From Pseudactinotalea terrae (lineage in GTDB: Bacteria; Actinomycetota; Actinomycetes; Actinomycetales; Beutenbergiaceae), in NCBI RefSeq assembly GCF_009733845.1, contig NZ_WNXZ01000002.1, forward strand, positions 558,001 to 622,000: a DNA stretch of 64,000 nucleotides. Reading direction: 5' to 3'. The notes beneath the pieces are model-generated. The model was not told the origin of the DNA. It ran no database searches and saw only the letters and a list, made by a program, of their open reading frames with translations. The stretch's first letter is position 1. Each line of letters begins with the position of its first letter. The translations under genes and the position numbers were made by a program. Below, in pieces: positions 1 to 8,633 of the stretch.

Positions 1-2
1 CA

Positions 3-2375
3 CCCGCTGACCTGGTGATCGAGATGCGCACGCAGGCCGAGGATGTGTGGGGCGAGTGGGAGCCGCTTCATGTCGAGGCCACCGAGACCCGTGACGACGA
101 GGCCGAGCTCGCCGACGCGCGTGACGGCACGCTGCCGACGGCGCTGATCGGTGCCGACGCTGTCGAGGTGAGGCTCGCGAGCGACACGACGTTGCCCGCC
201 TCTCCGAGCCTGGCGCTGGTGGACCCGGGAGAGTCCACCGCTGATGCCGCGCCGGTGACCACCGCTGCCATGACGACCACCTCGACGAACCGCCCGACGA
301 TCTACTCACGTGCCCAGTGGGGCGCCGACGAGTCCAAGATGACCTGGAACCCGTCACAGGGCCGGGTGCAGGGCATCGACATCCACCACACGGTGAACGC
401 GAACGACTACACAGCGGCACAGGTGCCTGCTCTGATGCGGTCGATCTACGCCTACCACGCCGAGGACTGGGGGCGCGGCTGGGGCGACATCGGCTACAAC
501 TTCGTGGTCGACCGGTTCGGTCGGATCTGGGAGGGGCGCTACGGGGGTGTCGACCAGGCTCCGGTCGGCGCGCACGCCACCGGGCTGAACTCGAACTTCT
601 CAGGGATCTCGCTGCTGGGCAACTTCGACACGGTTGCGGTGCCGGCGGCCGCGTTCACCTCGGTGGCCCGGCTGGCCGCGTGGAAGCTCGCGATGCACGG
701 CAACACCACGGCCTCCGGCACTGTGACCGTCGACGCCGGCACGTTCAGTCGGGTCAACGGTCACCGGGACTCGAAGCAGACCACCTGCCCGGGGCGGTAC
801 ATGTACAACCGCCTGGGCGAGATGCGCACCAGGATCAGCTCGTATATCGGGTCGTTCGCCGATCGTCAGCTCGATCGTGATCTGGACGGTGACGGATGGC
901 CGGACCTTGTCGTCACGCAGGGGACGACCGTGTCTCTGGCCTCAAGTGTCGATCGGGGCCGTTGGACGAAGCAGACCGAAGGCAGCGGTTGGTCGAGCTG
1001 GCGGACGGTCAGCGCCGGTGACTTCGACGGGAATGGGACGTCCGACCTGATGCTTGTCGGAAGCGATGGTCGGCTGTGGCTGTATCCAGGTGACTCGAAC
1101 GGCTCGTTGACCGGTGCGAGGCGGCAGGTCGGCGTCGGTTGGAACATCTTCGACTTCGTCCTCGGCACCAATGACTGGAACGGGGACGGCAATCCCGATC
1201 TTCTGGCCCGCCGCGCGGACGGTTCGCTGTGGCTGTACCGCGGAAACGGCCGCGGTGGCTTTCAGAGCGGCTCGGTGAAGGTCGGCGTCGGCTGGCACCT
1301 GATGGCGGATCTGAGTGTGTCGGATGACTTCGTCGGTGATCGCCCGGCGTTACTCGCCACCGACCGCGCCGGTAACCTCTACGCCTATCCGTCCGACGGT
1401 GCAGGGGGGTTCTCCAGCAGGATTCTCGTGAGTCGCACGTGGTCGTCGATGCAACAGACAGTCGGTGTACCCGACGCCACGGGTGACGGCAAGGGTGATC
1501 TCGCGGCTGTCGACAGCGGGGGACGTCTCTGGCTGTACCCAGGGACCGGTGCGGGTCGGCTCAACACGCTCGAGCGTGTGCCATTCGGGCCTGGATGGGG
1601 CGCGATGCGCGTGCTTCCGTTCGGGACCGTGGGGGGCGAGGATCTCGCAGTCGTCGCCGTCAATGTCTCGGCGGCGCTCCTCCGATACGGCTATACCAAT
1701 ACACGTACGGCCTACACCGACCTCGCGAGCACGGGTGTGCGCGTGAGTACAGGCGCGCGTGTCGTCGCCCCCGGCGACTGGAACGGCGATGGGCGTGCAG
1801 ACCTGATGGTCATCACCTCGGGCGGGGCGCTCATGCTCCACCCCGGCCTTGGCGGTGGGCGGTTTGCGGCGTCAGGCACCCAGATCGGGGTTGGCTGGTC
1901 GGGAATGGTGACGGTCGTCGGTGCCGGAAACTGGCGCGGCGACGGACGCCCGGGGCTCGTCGCCCACGAACGCGCCTCGGGACGACTACTCCTGTATCCG
2001 AGCGACGGCACGGGCCGATTCCTTCCAAGGGTTGTCGTTTCCACCGGTGCGACCGGCATGAACTACCTGGTCAATGCCGGTCGTTGGGACTCTGGCGGCG
2101 CGCCTGATCTGTTCATGCGAGGGGCTGATAGCGGCAGACTGTTCTTCTACAACGGGAACGGCCCGGGGTTGGCCCTTCCACCGGTCGCACAGGGCCCTGG
2201 CTGGGCAGGGATGCGCGGCGTCGTGGGACTCAACGACGTGACCGGCGACGGCGCAGCGGACCTGGTTGCTGTCACAGGGACAGGTGCTGTGCTCGTGTAC
2301 CCAGGCAACCGGGTCGGAGGCTTCCTCCCGGCCATCCCGCGCGGCGAGCTGCCTGTCTCAGTCGTCGTCTCCTGA
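3..2375 (+). CDS. Secreted PGRP/N-acetylmuramoyl-L-alanine amidase with C-terminal FG-GAP array (5' partial)
   Basis: The frame is open to the window edge, so the true start and signal peptide lie upstream. Numbering from the GTG at 15, a peptidoglycan-recognition/Amidase_2 domain spans about residues 92-280. The zinc ligands expected for a T7-lysozyme-like amidase are present: the HHT motif (124-126), H250 in GHRDS and C258 in TTCPG, plus the catalytic-type Tyr in GYNF (161). Known members cleave the MurNAc-L-Ala bond of peptidoglycan outside the cell. Residues about 288-786 are roughly ten FG-GAP/VCBS-like repeats of about 47 residues, with DxNGDGxPDL, LWLYPG and GxGW signatures. The next gene starts 1 nt after the stop, so the two are probably cotranscribed. 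The same tail recurs in three other secreted proteins of this window. Activity is inferred from motifs only. Confidence 0.9.
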   Translation, partial: PADLVIEMRTQAEDVWGEWEPLHVEATETRDDEAELADARDGTLPTALIGADAVEVRLASDTTLPASPSLALVDPGESTADAAPVTTAAMTTTSTNRPTIYSRAQWGADESKMTWNPSQGRVQGIDIHHTVNANDYTAAQVPALMRSIYAYHAEDWGRGWGDIGYNFVVDRFGRIWEGRYGGVDQAPVGAHATGLNSNFSGISLLGNFDTVAVPAAAFTSVARLAAWKLAMHGNTTASGTVTVDAGTFSRVNGHRDSKQTTCPGRYMYNRLGEMRTRISSYIGSFADRQLDRDLDGDGWPDLVVTQGTTVSLASSVDRGRWTKQTEGSGWSSWRTVSAGDFDGNGTSDLMLVGSDGRLWLYPGDSNGSLTGARRQVGVGWNIFDFVLGTNDWNGDGNPDLLARRADGSLWLYRGNGRGGFQSGSVKVGVGWHLMADLSVSDDFVGDRPALLATDRAGNLYAYPSDGAGGFSSRILVSRTWSSMQQTVGVPDATGDGKGDLAAVDSGGRLWLYPGTGAGRLNTLERVPFGPGWGAMRVLPFGTVGGEDLAVVAVNVSAALLRYGYTNTRTAYTDLASTGVRVSTGARVVAPGDWNGDGRADLMVITSGGALMLHPGLGGGRFAASGTQIGVGWSGMVTVVGAGNWRGDGRPGLVAHERASGRLLLYPSDGTGRFLPRVVVSTGATGMNYLVNAGRWDSGGAPDLFMRGADSGRLFFYNGNGPGLALPPVAQGPGWAGMRGVVGLNDVTGDGAADLVAVTGTGAVLVYPGNRVGGFLPAIPRGELPVSVVVS

Positions 2376-2376
2376 C

Positions 2377-3543
2377 ATGCGGGCCGCGGTCGTCACGCGC
2401 ATCTACGCACCGGAGGTGGCGGCGGCCGCGTTCCGCCTCGGCAAGATGGTCTCGGCTCTAGCCAGGCATGGTCAGGTCGACGTGCTGACGGTGATCGCAG
2501 CGGGCGAGCACCACCACCCGCCCGCCGCGGTACGGGTGCGGCGCTGGCCGGTCCTCCGCGACCGTTCGGGCTACGTGCGTGGCTATCTGCCATACCTGTC
2601 CTTCGATGTACCGCTGCTGCTCCGGCTGATCTTGATGAGGAAGCCGACTGTCTTCGTGGTCGAGCCTCCGCCAACCACCGGGGTAGCCGTACGGATCGTA
2701 TGTGCCGTGCGGCGGGTGCCGTACGCCTGGTACGCCGCGGACGTGTGGTCGGACGCCACGGCCTCGACCGGAGCACCCGCGATCGTCACGAAGGTCGTTC
2801 GCGCCCTCGAGTCGTGGGTGCTGAAGGGCGCTGCTGTCTCGCTGGCCGTCTCCGAGGAGGTCGCGGACCGAGTTCGCGAGCTCGGCGCACCGCACGTGGT
2901 GACTGTCGGCAACGGCATCGACACGGAGATCTTCTGTCCGCAGGGCGAACGGCTCGCTGGACCCCGAACGTTCGTGTACGCCGGGACAGCCTCGGAGTGG
3001 CAAGGCGCCGATGTCTTTGCCCGCGCGATGCCGCAGGTGCTGGCTGCGGTCCCTGACGCTCGCCTGGTCTACCTCGGGCACGGGAGTGCATGGCCGACCA
3101 TCGGCACAGTCGCCGCATCGCTTCCTCAGGGCGCCGTCACGATGCACGCCAGCGTGCCGCCCGAGCGCAGCGCAGCGTGGCTACGGGGGGCTGCGGCAGC
3201 AGTCGTGAGCATCGTGCCCGGCCAGGGGTACGACTTCGCTCTCCCGACCAAGCTCTTCGCTGCGCTCGGGACCGGCACCCCCGTCATCCACGCGGGTGTT
3301 GGCGCGGCGGCCGACCTGGTGCGCGAGCACGAGCTCGGTTGGGTGGCCGATCACGACGTCGACGCCGTCGCCGCGGCGATGATCGCGGCGCTCCGAGCAC
3401 CCGACGGCGAGCACGAGCGCAGCAGGCGCGCTGCCTGGGTGGCCGAGCACCGTTCGCTGGCGGCGGCCGCCGAGCGAGCGGCCGCCGCCGTCGTCGAGGC
3501 TGCGAGGGGTGGCAGCGCTAGGCGGCGGGGCTCGTCAGCTTGA
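2377..3543 (+). CDS. Glycosyltransferase family 4 (GT-B)
   Basis: Predicted 388-residue GT-B glycosyltransferase. The ATG at 2377 lies one base after the stop of the amidase gene, and the N-terminus MRAAVVTRIYAPEVAAAAF matches the start of the N-terminal Rossmann half (GT4-like acceptor domain). The C-terminal half carries the usual sugar-nucleotide-binding features: a YAGTASEWQG segment opening the second Rossmann fold, and a DFALPTKLFAALGTGTPVI region equivalent to the GT4 motif that precedes the donor-binding loop. It ends in an Ala/Arg-rich tail. It probably adds a sugar to the surface polymer encoded by the cluster. Donor and acceptor cannot be read from sequence. Its 3' end overlaps the convergent exporter gene by 26 nt. 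Confidence 0.85.
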   Translation: MRAAVVTRIYAPEVAAAAFRLGKMVSALARHGQVDVLTVIAAGEHHHPPAAVRVRRWPVLRDRSGYVRGYLPYLSFDVPLLLRLILMRKPTVFVVEPPPTTGVAVRIVCAVRRVPYAWYAADVWSDATASTGAPAIVTKVVRALESWVLKGAAVSLAVSEEVADRVRELGAPHVVTVGNGIDTEIFCPQGERLAGPRTFVYAGTASEWQGADVFARAMPQVLAAVPDARLVYLGHGSAWPTIGTVAASLPQGAVTMHASVPPERSAAWLRGAAAAVVSIVPGQGYDFALPTKLFAALGTGTPVIHAGVGAAADLVREHELGWVADHDVDAVAAAMIAALRAPDGEHERSRRAAWVAEHRSLAAAAERAAAAVVEAARGGSARRRGSSA

Positions 3544-3847
3544 GGCCGACGATCCCACCCACGATGGCGACCAGGCAGACGATCCGCGCGACCGAGACCG
3601 CCTCACCGAGCGCGGCGATCCCGTAGATCGCGGTGCCGACGACACCAATGCCGACCCACACCGCGTAACCGGTGCCCAGCGGGATCGACTTCAGCGCATA
3701 GCCGAGCCCGGCCATGCTTGCTACCAGCGCGATACCGAAGATCACCGAGGGCCACAGCTTCGTGAAGCCCTCCGACCGGGTCAGGGCACCCGCCCACACG
3801 CTTTCGAGCACACCGGAGATGACCAGAACGATCCATGCAGCAACCAT
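3518..3847 (-). CDS. gdx: SMR-family guanidinium exporter (Gdx/SugE type)
   Basis: A 109-residue protein with four hydrophobic segments, the full length of the small multidrug resistance family. The proton/substrate-coupling glutamate is E15 in the first helix (GVLESVWA). The signature features fit the SugE/Gdx subgroup, which exchanges protons for guanidinium, rather than the EmrE/Qac subgroup: WxGxxxxG-like VWAGAL, YAVWVGIGVVG, and the GLKL ending. The ATG at 3847 has a strong GGGAGGGG ribosome-binding site 7 nt upstream. The gene follows a guanidine-III type riboswitch and its own promoter, which strongly supports guanidinium as substrate. It acts as an antiparallel or dual-topology dimer in known relatives. 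It is unrelated to the surrounding polysaccharide genes and convergent with the neighbouring glycosyltransferase. Confidence 0.93.
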   Translation of the reverse strand: MVAAWIVLVISGVLESVWAGALTRSEGFTKLWPSVIFGIALVASMAGLGYALKSIPLGTGYAVWVGIGVVGTAIYGIAALGEAVSVARIVCLVAIVGGIVGLKLTSPAA

Positions 3848-3870
3848 GACGCGCCCCTCCCAGGGCGATC

Positions 3871-3911
3871 ACGCCGTCGTCGTGTCCGGGTACGGCGCGC
3901 CTCGTCCGGGG
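3871..3911 (-). ncRNA. Guanidine-III riboswitch (mini-ykkC-III class) upstream of gdx
   Basis: On the minus strand the RNA reads CCGGACGAGGCGCGCCG, then UACCCGG, then a short linker and GACGGCG. This matches, by memory, the class-III guanidine riboswitch of Thermobifida at nearly every position. The P1-like pairing CCGG/CCGG closes a loop, and CGCCGU pairs with ACGGCG to make the diagnostic pseudoknot. It ends 23 nt before the gdx start codon. Downstream, CGCCC (3867-3863) can pair with GGGCG (3856-3852) across the ribosome-binding site, while GGCG (3875-3872) can pair with CGCC (3867-3864). The expression platform is therefore probably translational, but I cannot decide the switching polarity from sequence. 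Class members turn on guanidinium efflux. Confidence 0.92.
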
Positions 3912-3939
3912 AACCGCCGACCTGCGGCGTCCGACATCA

Positions 3940-3968
3940 ACGGTACCGACCGAGCGGGCGAGAGTCAC
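3940..3968 (-). promoter_or_regulatory. Candidate promoter of gdx
   Basis: On the minus strand GTGACT (3968-3963), a 17-nt spacer and TACCGT (3945-3940) form a plausible -35/-10 pair. Transcription would start around 3932, just before the riboswitch aptamer. Based on pattern only. Confidence 0.5.
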
Positions 3969-4014
3969 CTCATGGCGAGGAACATCACCGTTGCGGCAAC
4001 CGCACGGCCACGGC

Positions 4015-5151
4015 TCAGGAACCCCGAAGAAGGGCTTCGACGGCGTCGTTCCAGCCGGTGACCTGCCGCTCGGCGCACAGCGTGGTCGAGGCGGCGTCGC
4101 TCGCAGCCTTCAGCTCGGCGGCTCGCTCAGGGGTGAGCGCATCGATCGCTGCAGCGAGCGCCTCAGCCGTGAAGTCGGTGGTGACGACGCCGAGCCCGTG
4201 CTCGCGGACCAGTGCCGCCATGTCGGGGCTGGGGCCGATGACAAGACCGAGGCGCGCCTGCACGAAGTCGAAGAACTTGTTCGGCAGTGCATGGCGGAAG
4301 TTGAAGGAGATCGGCGGGAGCACGTAGACGCCGAGGTCGTAGTCGTTGAGTGTCCTGACGATCGCATCGGTCGGCACCGGTTCATGGATGCGGACGCGGT
4401 CGCTGTCGGCGTACCGGTCGCGCAGCGAGGACACGTAGCCCGTTCCCTGGTCGATGAGGTACAGGTCGAGCGTGGCGCCTGAGGTCACCGAGTCCATCGC
4501 CGTCAGCATCGTCTCCAGCCGTTCCGGCACCCCGTTGCCCGCGTGCACGAGCCGGATCGGGTTCCCCACCGGCGTGGGCGCGAGATCGATCAGAGACGGT
4601 GCGTTCATCACCAGCCGGGTGTCGATCCCGAACTCGCGCCAGTATTCCGAGGCCAGACCGGGGGAGACGGTCGTCACCGAGTCGGCACGTCTGACCCAGG
4701 TCCGCACCAGCCAGCGGAAATAGGGCGCGACCACGAGTCGCCACGGCAGGCTCTCCTCGTTCTGCCGAGAGGCGTACTCGTGCAGGTCCGCGTGCACGCC
4801 GCGCCGGGGCTTCAGCTGGATCGCGAGCGGCACCGTGTCGACGTCGTTGGCGAGGACCACGTCGTGCTCGCCGACCGGGAGTCGCCCGCGCAGCCACCGC
4901 TGCACCGGCATCGTGTCGTAGGTGCGCTGGTAGGCCCGCGCCAGCAGCAGCCGCCGGTCCTTGTGCCAGTAGACGATCTCGTCGGGTATCCGGAGGTGAC
5001 TGGCTACCCCCTCCGGTGCCTCTCCGTACCCGACGGTGCTCACCTCGTAGCGATCCTTCAGCAGCCGGATCTGCCGCAGCACGCGTGCGTCGCGGTACAG
5101 CGGTGAGTAGCTGATGATGAGGACGCGGGGCCGCGCGCCGGCCGGCGTCAC
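4015..5151 (-). CDS. Glycosyltransferase family 4 (GT-B)
   Basis: A 378-residue GT-B glycosyltransferase. The GTG start overlaps the stop of the upstream gene in a GTGA, so the two are translationally coupled. The N-terminus (RVLIISYSPLYRDARVLRQI) has the D-RV-R/K pattern shared by several glycosyltransferases in this cluster. HADLHEYA (mid protein) is equivalent to the YDAHEL segment of its paralogues. In the C-terminal half, FNFRHALPNKFFDFVQARLGL is the GT4 donor-side loop. It is the last gene of the operon that begins with the ABC exporter at 8295. It probably builds the surface glycan. Sugar specificity is unknown. Confidence 0.85.
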   Translation of the reverse strand: MTPAGARPRVLIISYSPLYRDARVLRQIRLLKDRYEVSTVGYGEAPEGVASHLRIPDEIVYWHKDRRLLLARAYQRTYDTMPVQRWLRGRLPVGEHDVVLANDVDTVPLAIQLKPRRGVHADLHEYASRQNEESLPWRLVVAPYFRWLVRTWVRRADSVTTVSPGLASEYWREFGIDTRLVMNAPSLIDLAPTPVGNPIRLVHAGNGVPERLETMLTAMDSVTSGATLDLYLIDQGTGYVSSLRDRYADSDRVRIHEPVPTDAIVRTLNDYDLGVYVLPPISFNFRHALPNKFFDFVQARLGLVIGPSPDMAALVREHGLGVVTTDFTAEALAAAIDALTPERAAELKAASDAASTTLCAERQVTGWNDAVEALLRGS

Positions 5152-6497
5152 CGCGAGGCGCCCAGCACATCGGCGTACAACGCCACCAGGGCATCTGCCT
5201 CCTGGCGCCAGTCGAGCTCGTCGGCTGCGGCGACCGAGGCGGCACGGTACCGGGCTTCGTCAGCGATGACGCGTTCGATCGCCGCCGCCAGTTGGTCGGG
5301 TCGATCGGCGCCGAACACCTCGCCGACGCCATAGCCCTGGACGATCGCCGCGGTGTCCGGCAGGTCGGCCGCGACGATCGGCAGCCCGGCATGGATGGAC
5401 TCGAACAGCTTGTTCGGCAGCGAGTAGCGGTACGACAAGCAGATCGGTCGCACGTAGACGACCGCCACATCGGCATCGGCCAAGGTCATCGGGACCTCAG
5501 GTCCCGGGACGGGTCCGACGAGGTGCACGCGGGCACCGAGGCCGAGGTCGCGCGCCTGCCCGAGCAGCCGCGTCACGTAGCTGGGGTCCCCGTAGCCCAA
5601 CATCACCAGGTGGGTGTCAGCATCCAGCTCGGTGAGTGCGTGCAGCATCTCCTCAAGACCCCGCCCGGTGGTGACGCCACCTGCGTAGCCGACGAGCCGC
5701 GCGTGGCTGGGCAGGCGCGCGAGCTCACGAAGGCGGCCCTGCTGGGGGTCGGGGACCGCCCCGCGCCGGTGCGGGATGTTCCGCACCAGCGTGGGCGCCG
5801 TGCGCAGCCGGAAACGGCGTCGCATCCACGTGACGATCGACGGTGACACGGTCACCACCCCGGCGCTCGCGCGAACCCCGAGCCACTCGATCACCGACTC
5901 GACGAGCGGCGCCAGCAGTCGGTCGGGTCGCACGTTGCGTCGCGTCCACAGTTCGTGCGCGTCGTAGACGATCCGGCAGCCGACCGCCCGCTTGAGCAAC
6001 ATCGCCGGCAGCAGGGTGTTGCCGTCGTTCGCGTGCACGACGTCGGGTCGCATGCGACGCAGCTTGCGCATCACGCCTCCCCAGAACCACATCAGCCGGA
6101 CGACCTGGTACAGGCGCATCCACAGGTCGCCGGCGACGGATCCGACCGATGCTCGGGCCGACGTCGGGGGTGTCGACGGCGGAGCATCCTCGATCTCCGG
6201 GCTCGGCCTGGCGCCATCAGGGTCCTGGCCACGCAGCCGGCGCACCCCCCGGGCGAGCCAGGGGAGCAGCTCGACGAGGTCGAAGTCGCGGGCTCGGTGG
6301 ATCGAGAGGCCGTCTCCCACCAGATCGTCACCGGCGGGGTAGCCGGGTCGAGCACTGCCGACGATCAGCACGTCCGCGCCCGCGTCACGGAGCGAGGCTG
6401 CCGTCTTGAGGACCCGGTTGTCGTTCGAGACCTGGTTGTACACGAGCAGCGCCACCCGCGGCGCGCGCCCCTGCACGCGTGGCAGGCGCTCAGGCAT
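5148..6497 (-). CDS. Glycosyltransferase family 4 (GT-B)
   Basis: A 449-residue GT-B glycosyltransferase. I chose the ATG at 6497 because it has a GGAGG ribosome-binding site 5 nt upstream and overlaps the stop of the ABC exporter gene by only 8 nt (ATGCCTGA). An in-frame ATG at 6521 lacks that signal. The N-terminal Rossmann half shows NQVSNDNRVLKTAASL and IVYDAHELW; the C-terminal half shows GYAGGVTTGRGLEEML and the YRYSLPNKLFESIHAGLPIV donor loop typical of GT4. An insert rich in charged and Pro residues (about 80-120) separates the first strands. It is closely similar in layout to the genes at 11183 and 28202, which suggests duplication within the locus. Confidence 0.87.
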   Translation of the reverse strand: MPERLPRVQGRAPRVALLVYNQVSNDNRVLKTAASLRDAGADVLIVGSARPGYPAGDDLVGDGLSIHRARDFDLVELLPWLARGVRRLRGQDPDGARPSPEIEDAPPSTPPTSARASVGSVAGDLWMRLYQVVRLMWFWGGVMRKLRRMRPDVVHANDGNTLLPAMLLKRAVGCRIVYDAHELWTRRNVRPDRLLAPLVESVIEWLGVRASAGVVTVSPSIVTWMRRRFRLRTAPTLVRNIPHRRGAVPDPQQGRLRELARLPSHARLVGYAGGVTTGRGLEEMLHALTELDADTHLVMLGYGDPSYVTRLLGQARDLGLGARVHLVGPVPGPEVPMTLADADVAVVYVRPICLSYRYSLPNKLFESIHAGLPIVAADLPDTAAIVQGYGVGEVFGADRPDQLAAAIERVIADEARYRAASVAAADELDWRQEADALVALYADVLGASR

Positions 6498-8295
6498 CGG
6501 ATCCTCCAGTAAGGCCGGCAAGCATCGCTTGCTCGGCGAAATCCGGCACGCCGGCCACGACCTCGGCGAAGGTGCCGCTCGCCACGAGGTGCCCGTCGCG
6601 CATGAAGCACACCTGCTCGCTGTGCCGGATCGTGGCCAGGCGGTGGGCCACGACGATCACGCTGATCTCGCCGGCCAGCTCGCGGATCGCAGCGGTGACC
6701 GCGGCCTCGGTGCTGGTGTCGAGCGCCGAGGTCGCCTCGTCCATCACCAGCACCAGCGGGTCGGTGTAGAGCGCGCGCGCCATGCCGAGCCGTTGGCGTT
6801 GACCACCCGAGAGCGCCAGGCCACGGTCACCGACCGGTGCATGGATCCCCTCGGGCCGTGCTTCGACGACGTCGAGAAGCTGCGCACGTGCCAGGGCACG
6901 ACGCACGCGGTCCTCATCGATGTTCTCGTCGGACCATGTCAGCGCCACGTTGTGAGCCACGGAGGCGTCGAACAACGACACGTCCTGCGGGACGTAGCCC
7001 ACCCGCGAGCGCCAGTCGATGAGGACCCGGCCCAAGGGCTGGTCACCGATCCAGATCGTGCCGGCGTCGGGCTCGAGCAAGCCCAGCATGAGATCCACGA
7101 GCGTCGACTTCCCCGAGCCGGAGGCGCCGACGAGCGCGAGCGTCTGCCCGAAAGGCAGCTCGAGACTGACGTCGTTCACCGCCGGAGTCGCGCCGCCGGG
7201 GTAGGAGAACGTCACGTGCTCGAGGCGCAAGGTGCGACTGCCCTCGGCCAGCTTCTCGGTCGAGGTGGCGGCCGGCTCCGGGTACTCGCGGCTGCGGTCG
7301 ATCTCGGCCAGCACCTGATCGGCATAGGGCATGTTCGCGCCGGTCTGCGCAAGGATCGTCTGGAATCGGGTGAGTGAGGGAACGATCCGGAACCCGGCGA
7401 CCCCGAAGAGGGCGACGGCCGCGAGCGCGCCCGCGACGCCGTCGTCCGGGTGGGAGAGGTAGCCGATCGCGGCCCCGATCCCGAGGCCGCCGATCAGTGC
7501 CGCTTCGAGGACGTAGCGGGGGATCGCGCCGAGAAAGGTCTGGTCGGCGCGGGCACGGGAGGAACGCGACCGTACGCTCAGCACGAGGTCGGCCAGCTCG
7601 TCGGAGCGGCCTCGGAGCGTGATCTCCTTGAGTGCGTGGATCATCTCGGCCATCAGCCGTACAGCGCGGGCTGAGTACGTGCGGTTGTCCTGGCCGGCTC
7701 GCACGGCGCGGCGGAGCACCCACAGGTAGAGCCCGGCCGCGACGATCGCGAAGTAGATCACGGTGGCGCTCGCGAGCAGCGGCTCGGCGACGATCAGCAC
7801 ACCCAGCACCGCGACGAACGTGACCACCTCGCCCGCGAGCTGACAGAACGGGATCAGCACGCCGGAGATCGTGGCGCCGACGCCGACGTCGGTGGAACGC
7901 ACGATGTCGGTCGCGTTGCGCGACAGGCGCTCGGTCCACGGCGCTCGGAACGTGCCGGCGAGCAGCTGGGCGCCCAGCACCTGCTCGAACGCGGCGAACC
8001 GCTTCGTCGCCCAGCGCTGCAGCAGGATCGCCAGCACGCTCTTGGCGATGACGAGACCGCCGACGGCGAGCAGCACGTTGCGGAACTGCGTCGGCTCGCT
8101 GATCTCGCCGAGCACCGGCAGCGCTGCGCTACCGCCTGTCAGCATCGGCGCGAGGATGAGCGCGAGCAGCCCGATCGCCGCCACATCGAGGATCGCGAGC
8201 GCACTCTGGAGCACGGCGAAGGTGATGACGAAGCGGCTCGTACCTTCCGGCAGCGTCGCGAGCAAGCGGCGCACGATCTGCCACAGCGCGAGCAA
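6490..8295 (-). CDS. ABC exporter, fused membrane and ATPase domains (PglK/MsbA-like)
   Basis: A 601-residue half-transporter. Residues about 20-320 hold six membrane segments of a type IV ABC exporter and about 355-595 the nucleotide-binding domain. That domain carries Walker A GASGSGKST (390-398), signature LSGGQ (495-499), Walker B VLVMDE ending at 520, and switch His 551. The start is TTG at 8295, supported by AGGAG six bases upstream; no ATG fits. It is first in an operon with two glycosyltransferases that overlap end to start. Homologues of this layout in glycan loci flip lipid-linked oligosaccharides (PglK) or export lipids. The context favours a glycolipid substrate, but drug or lipid export cannot be excluded. 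Confidence 0.85.
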   Translation of the reverse strand: MLALWQIVRRLLATLPEGTSRFVITFAVLQSALAILDVAAIGLLALILAPMLTGGSAALPVLGEISEPTQFRNVLLAVGGLVIAKSVLAILLQRWATKRFAAFEQVLGAQLLAGTFRAPWTERLSRNATDIVRSTDVGVGATISGVLIPFCQLAGEVVTFVAVLGVLIVAEPLLASATVIYFAIVAAGLYLWVLRRAVRAGQDNRTYSARAVRLMAEMIHALKEITLRGRSDELADLVLSVRSRSSRARADQTFLGAIPRYVLEAALIGGLGIGAAIGYLSHPDDGVAGALAAVALFGVAGFRIVPSLTRFQTILAQTGANMPYADQVLAEIDRSREYPEPAATSTEKLAEGSRTLRLEHVTFSYPGGATPAVNDVSLELPFGQTLALVGASGSGKSTLVDLMLGLLEPDAGTIWIGDQPLGRVLIDWRSRVGYVPQDVSLFDASVAHNVALTWSDENIDEDRVRRALARAQLLDVVEARPEGIHAPVGDRGLALSGGQRQRLGMARALYTDPLVLVMDEATSALDTSTEAAVTAAIRELAGEISVIVVAHRLATIRHSEQVCFMRDGHLVASGTFAEVVAGVPDFAEQAMLAGLTGGSDA

Positions 8296-8369
8296 ATGCG
8301 TCTCCTAGGGCCGGCTCACGAGCACCTTGCTCGCGTCGGCCAGCCTAGTTGGCCCGCGGTGCAGTGGGT

Positions 8370-8633
8370 CTAGCCCAGCCAGGTCCACGTCCCGCAGCCC
8401 TCGCTGAAGAAGCCCTCGTCCCCTGGAAGTACTTCGACGTAGGTTGTGGAGTACGTGAACTAGTTGTCGAGAATCTGAGAGCCGTCTCCGAGGAAGCCAG
8501 AAAGGCACTCCCAAATAGCAACCCTCGCTCGAATCAGAGTTGACCCACAGCCCTGGCGAGACATCTGTGCCGACCAGGTAGGCGCCTCCCGGTAGCGGAA
8601 CGATCCAGAACTCACGCGACTGCGGCGCGCCAA
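8370..8633 (-). pseudogene. Remnant of a secreted-protein C-terminal domain (PGLW...CYWE...GF...CGTW type), frameshifted and with an internal stop
   Basis: Reading the minus strand just after the SpoIID gene gives GGAYLVGTDVSPGLWVNSDS and SSEGCY in one frame. After an apparent extra T (CTATTTGG for CTATTGG) it continues in another frame as CLSGFLGDGSQILDN, then a TAG codon, then FTYSTTYVEVLPGDEGFF and SEGCGTWTWLG before a natural TAG at 8372-8370. The combined text reads as a small disulfide-bearing domain found at the C-termini of actinobacterial surface proteins. Two independent lesions make a single sequencing error an insufficient explanation. No start codon or upstream part remains. I infer decay after deletion or fusion. 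The domain function is not known to me. Confidence 0.7.
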
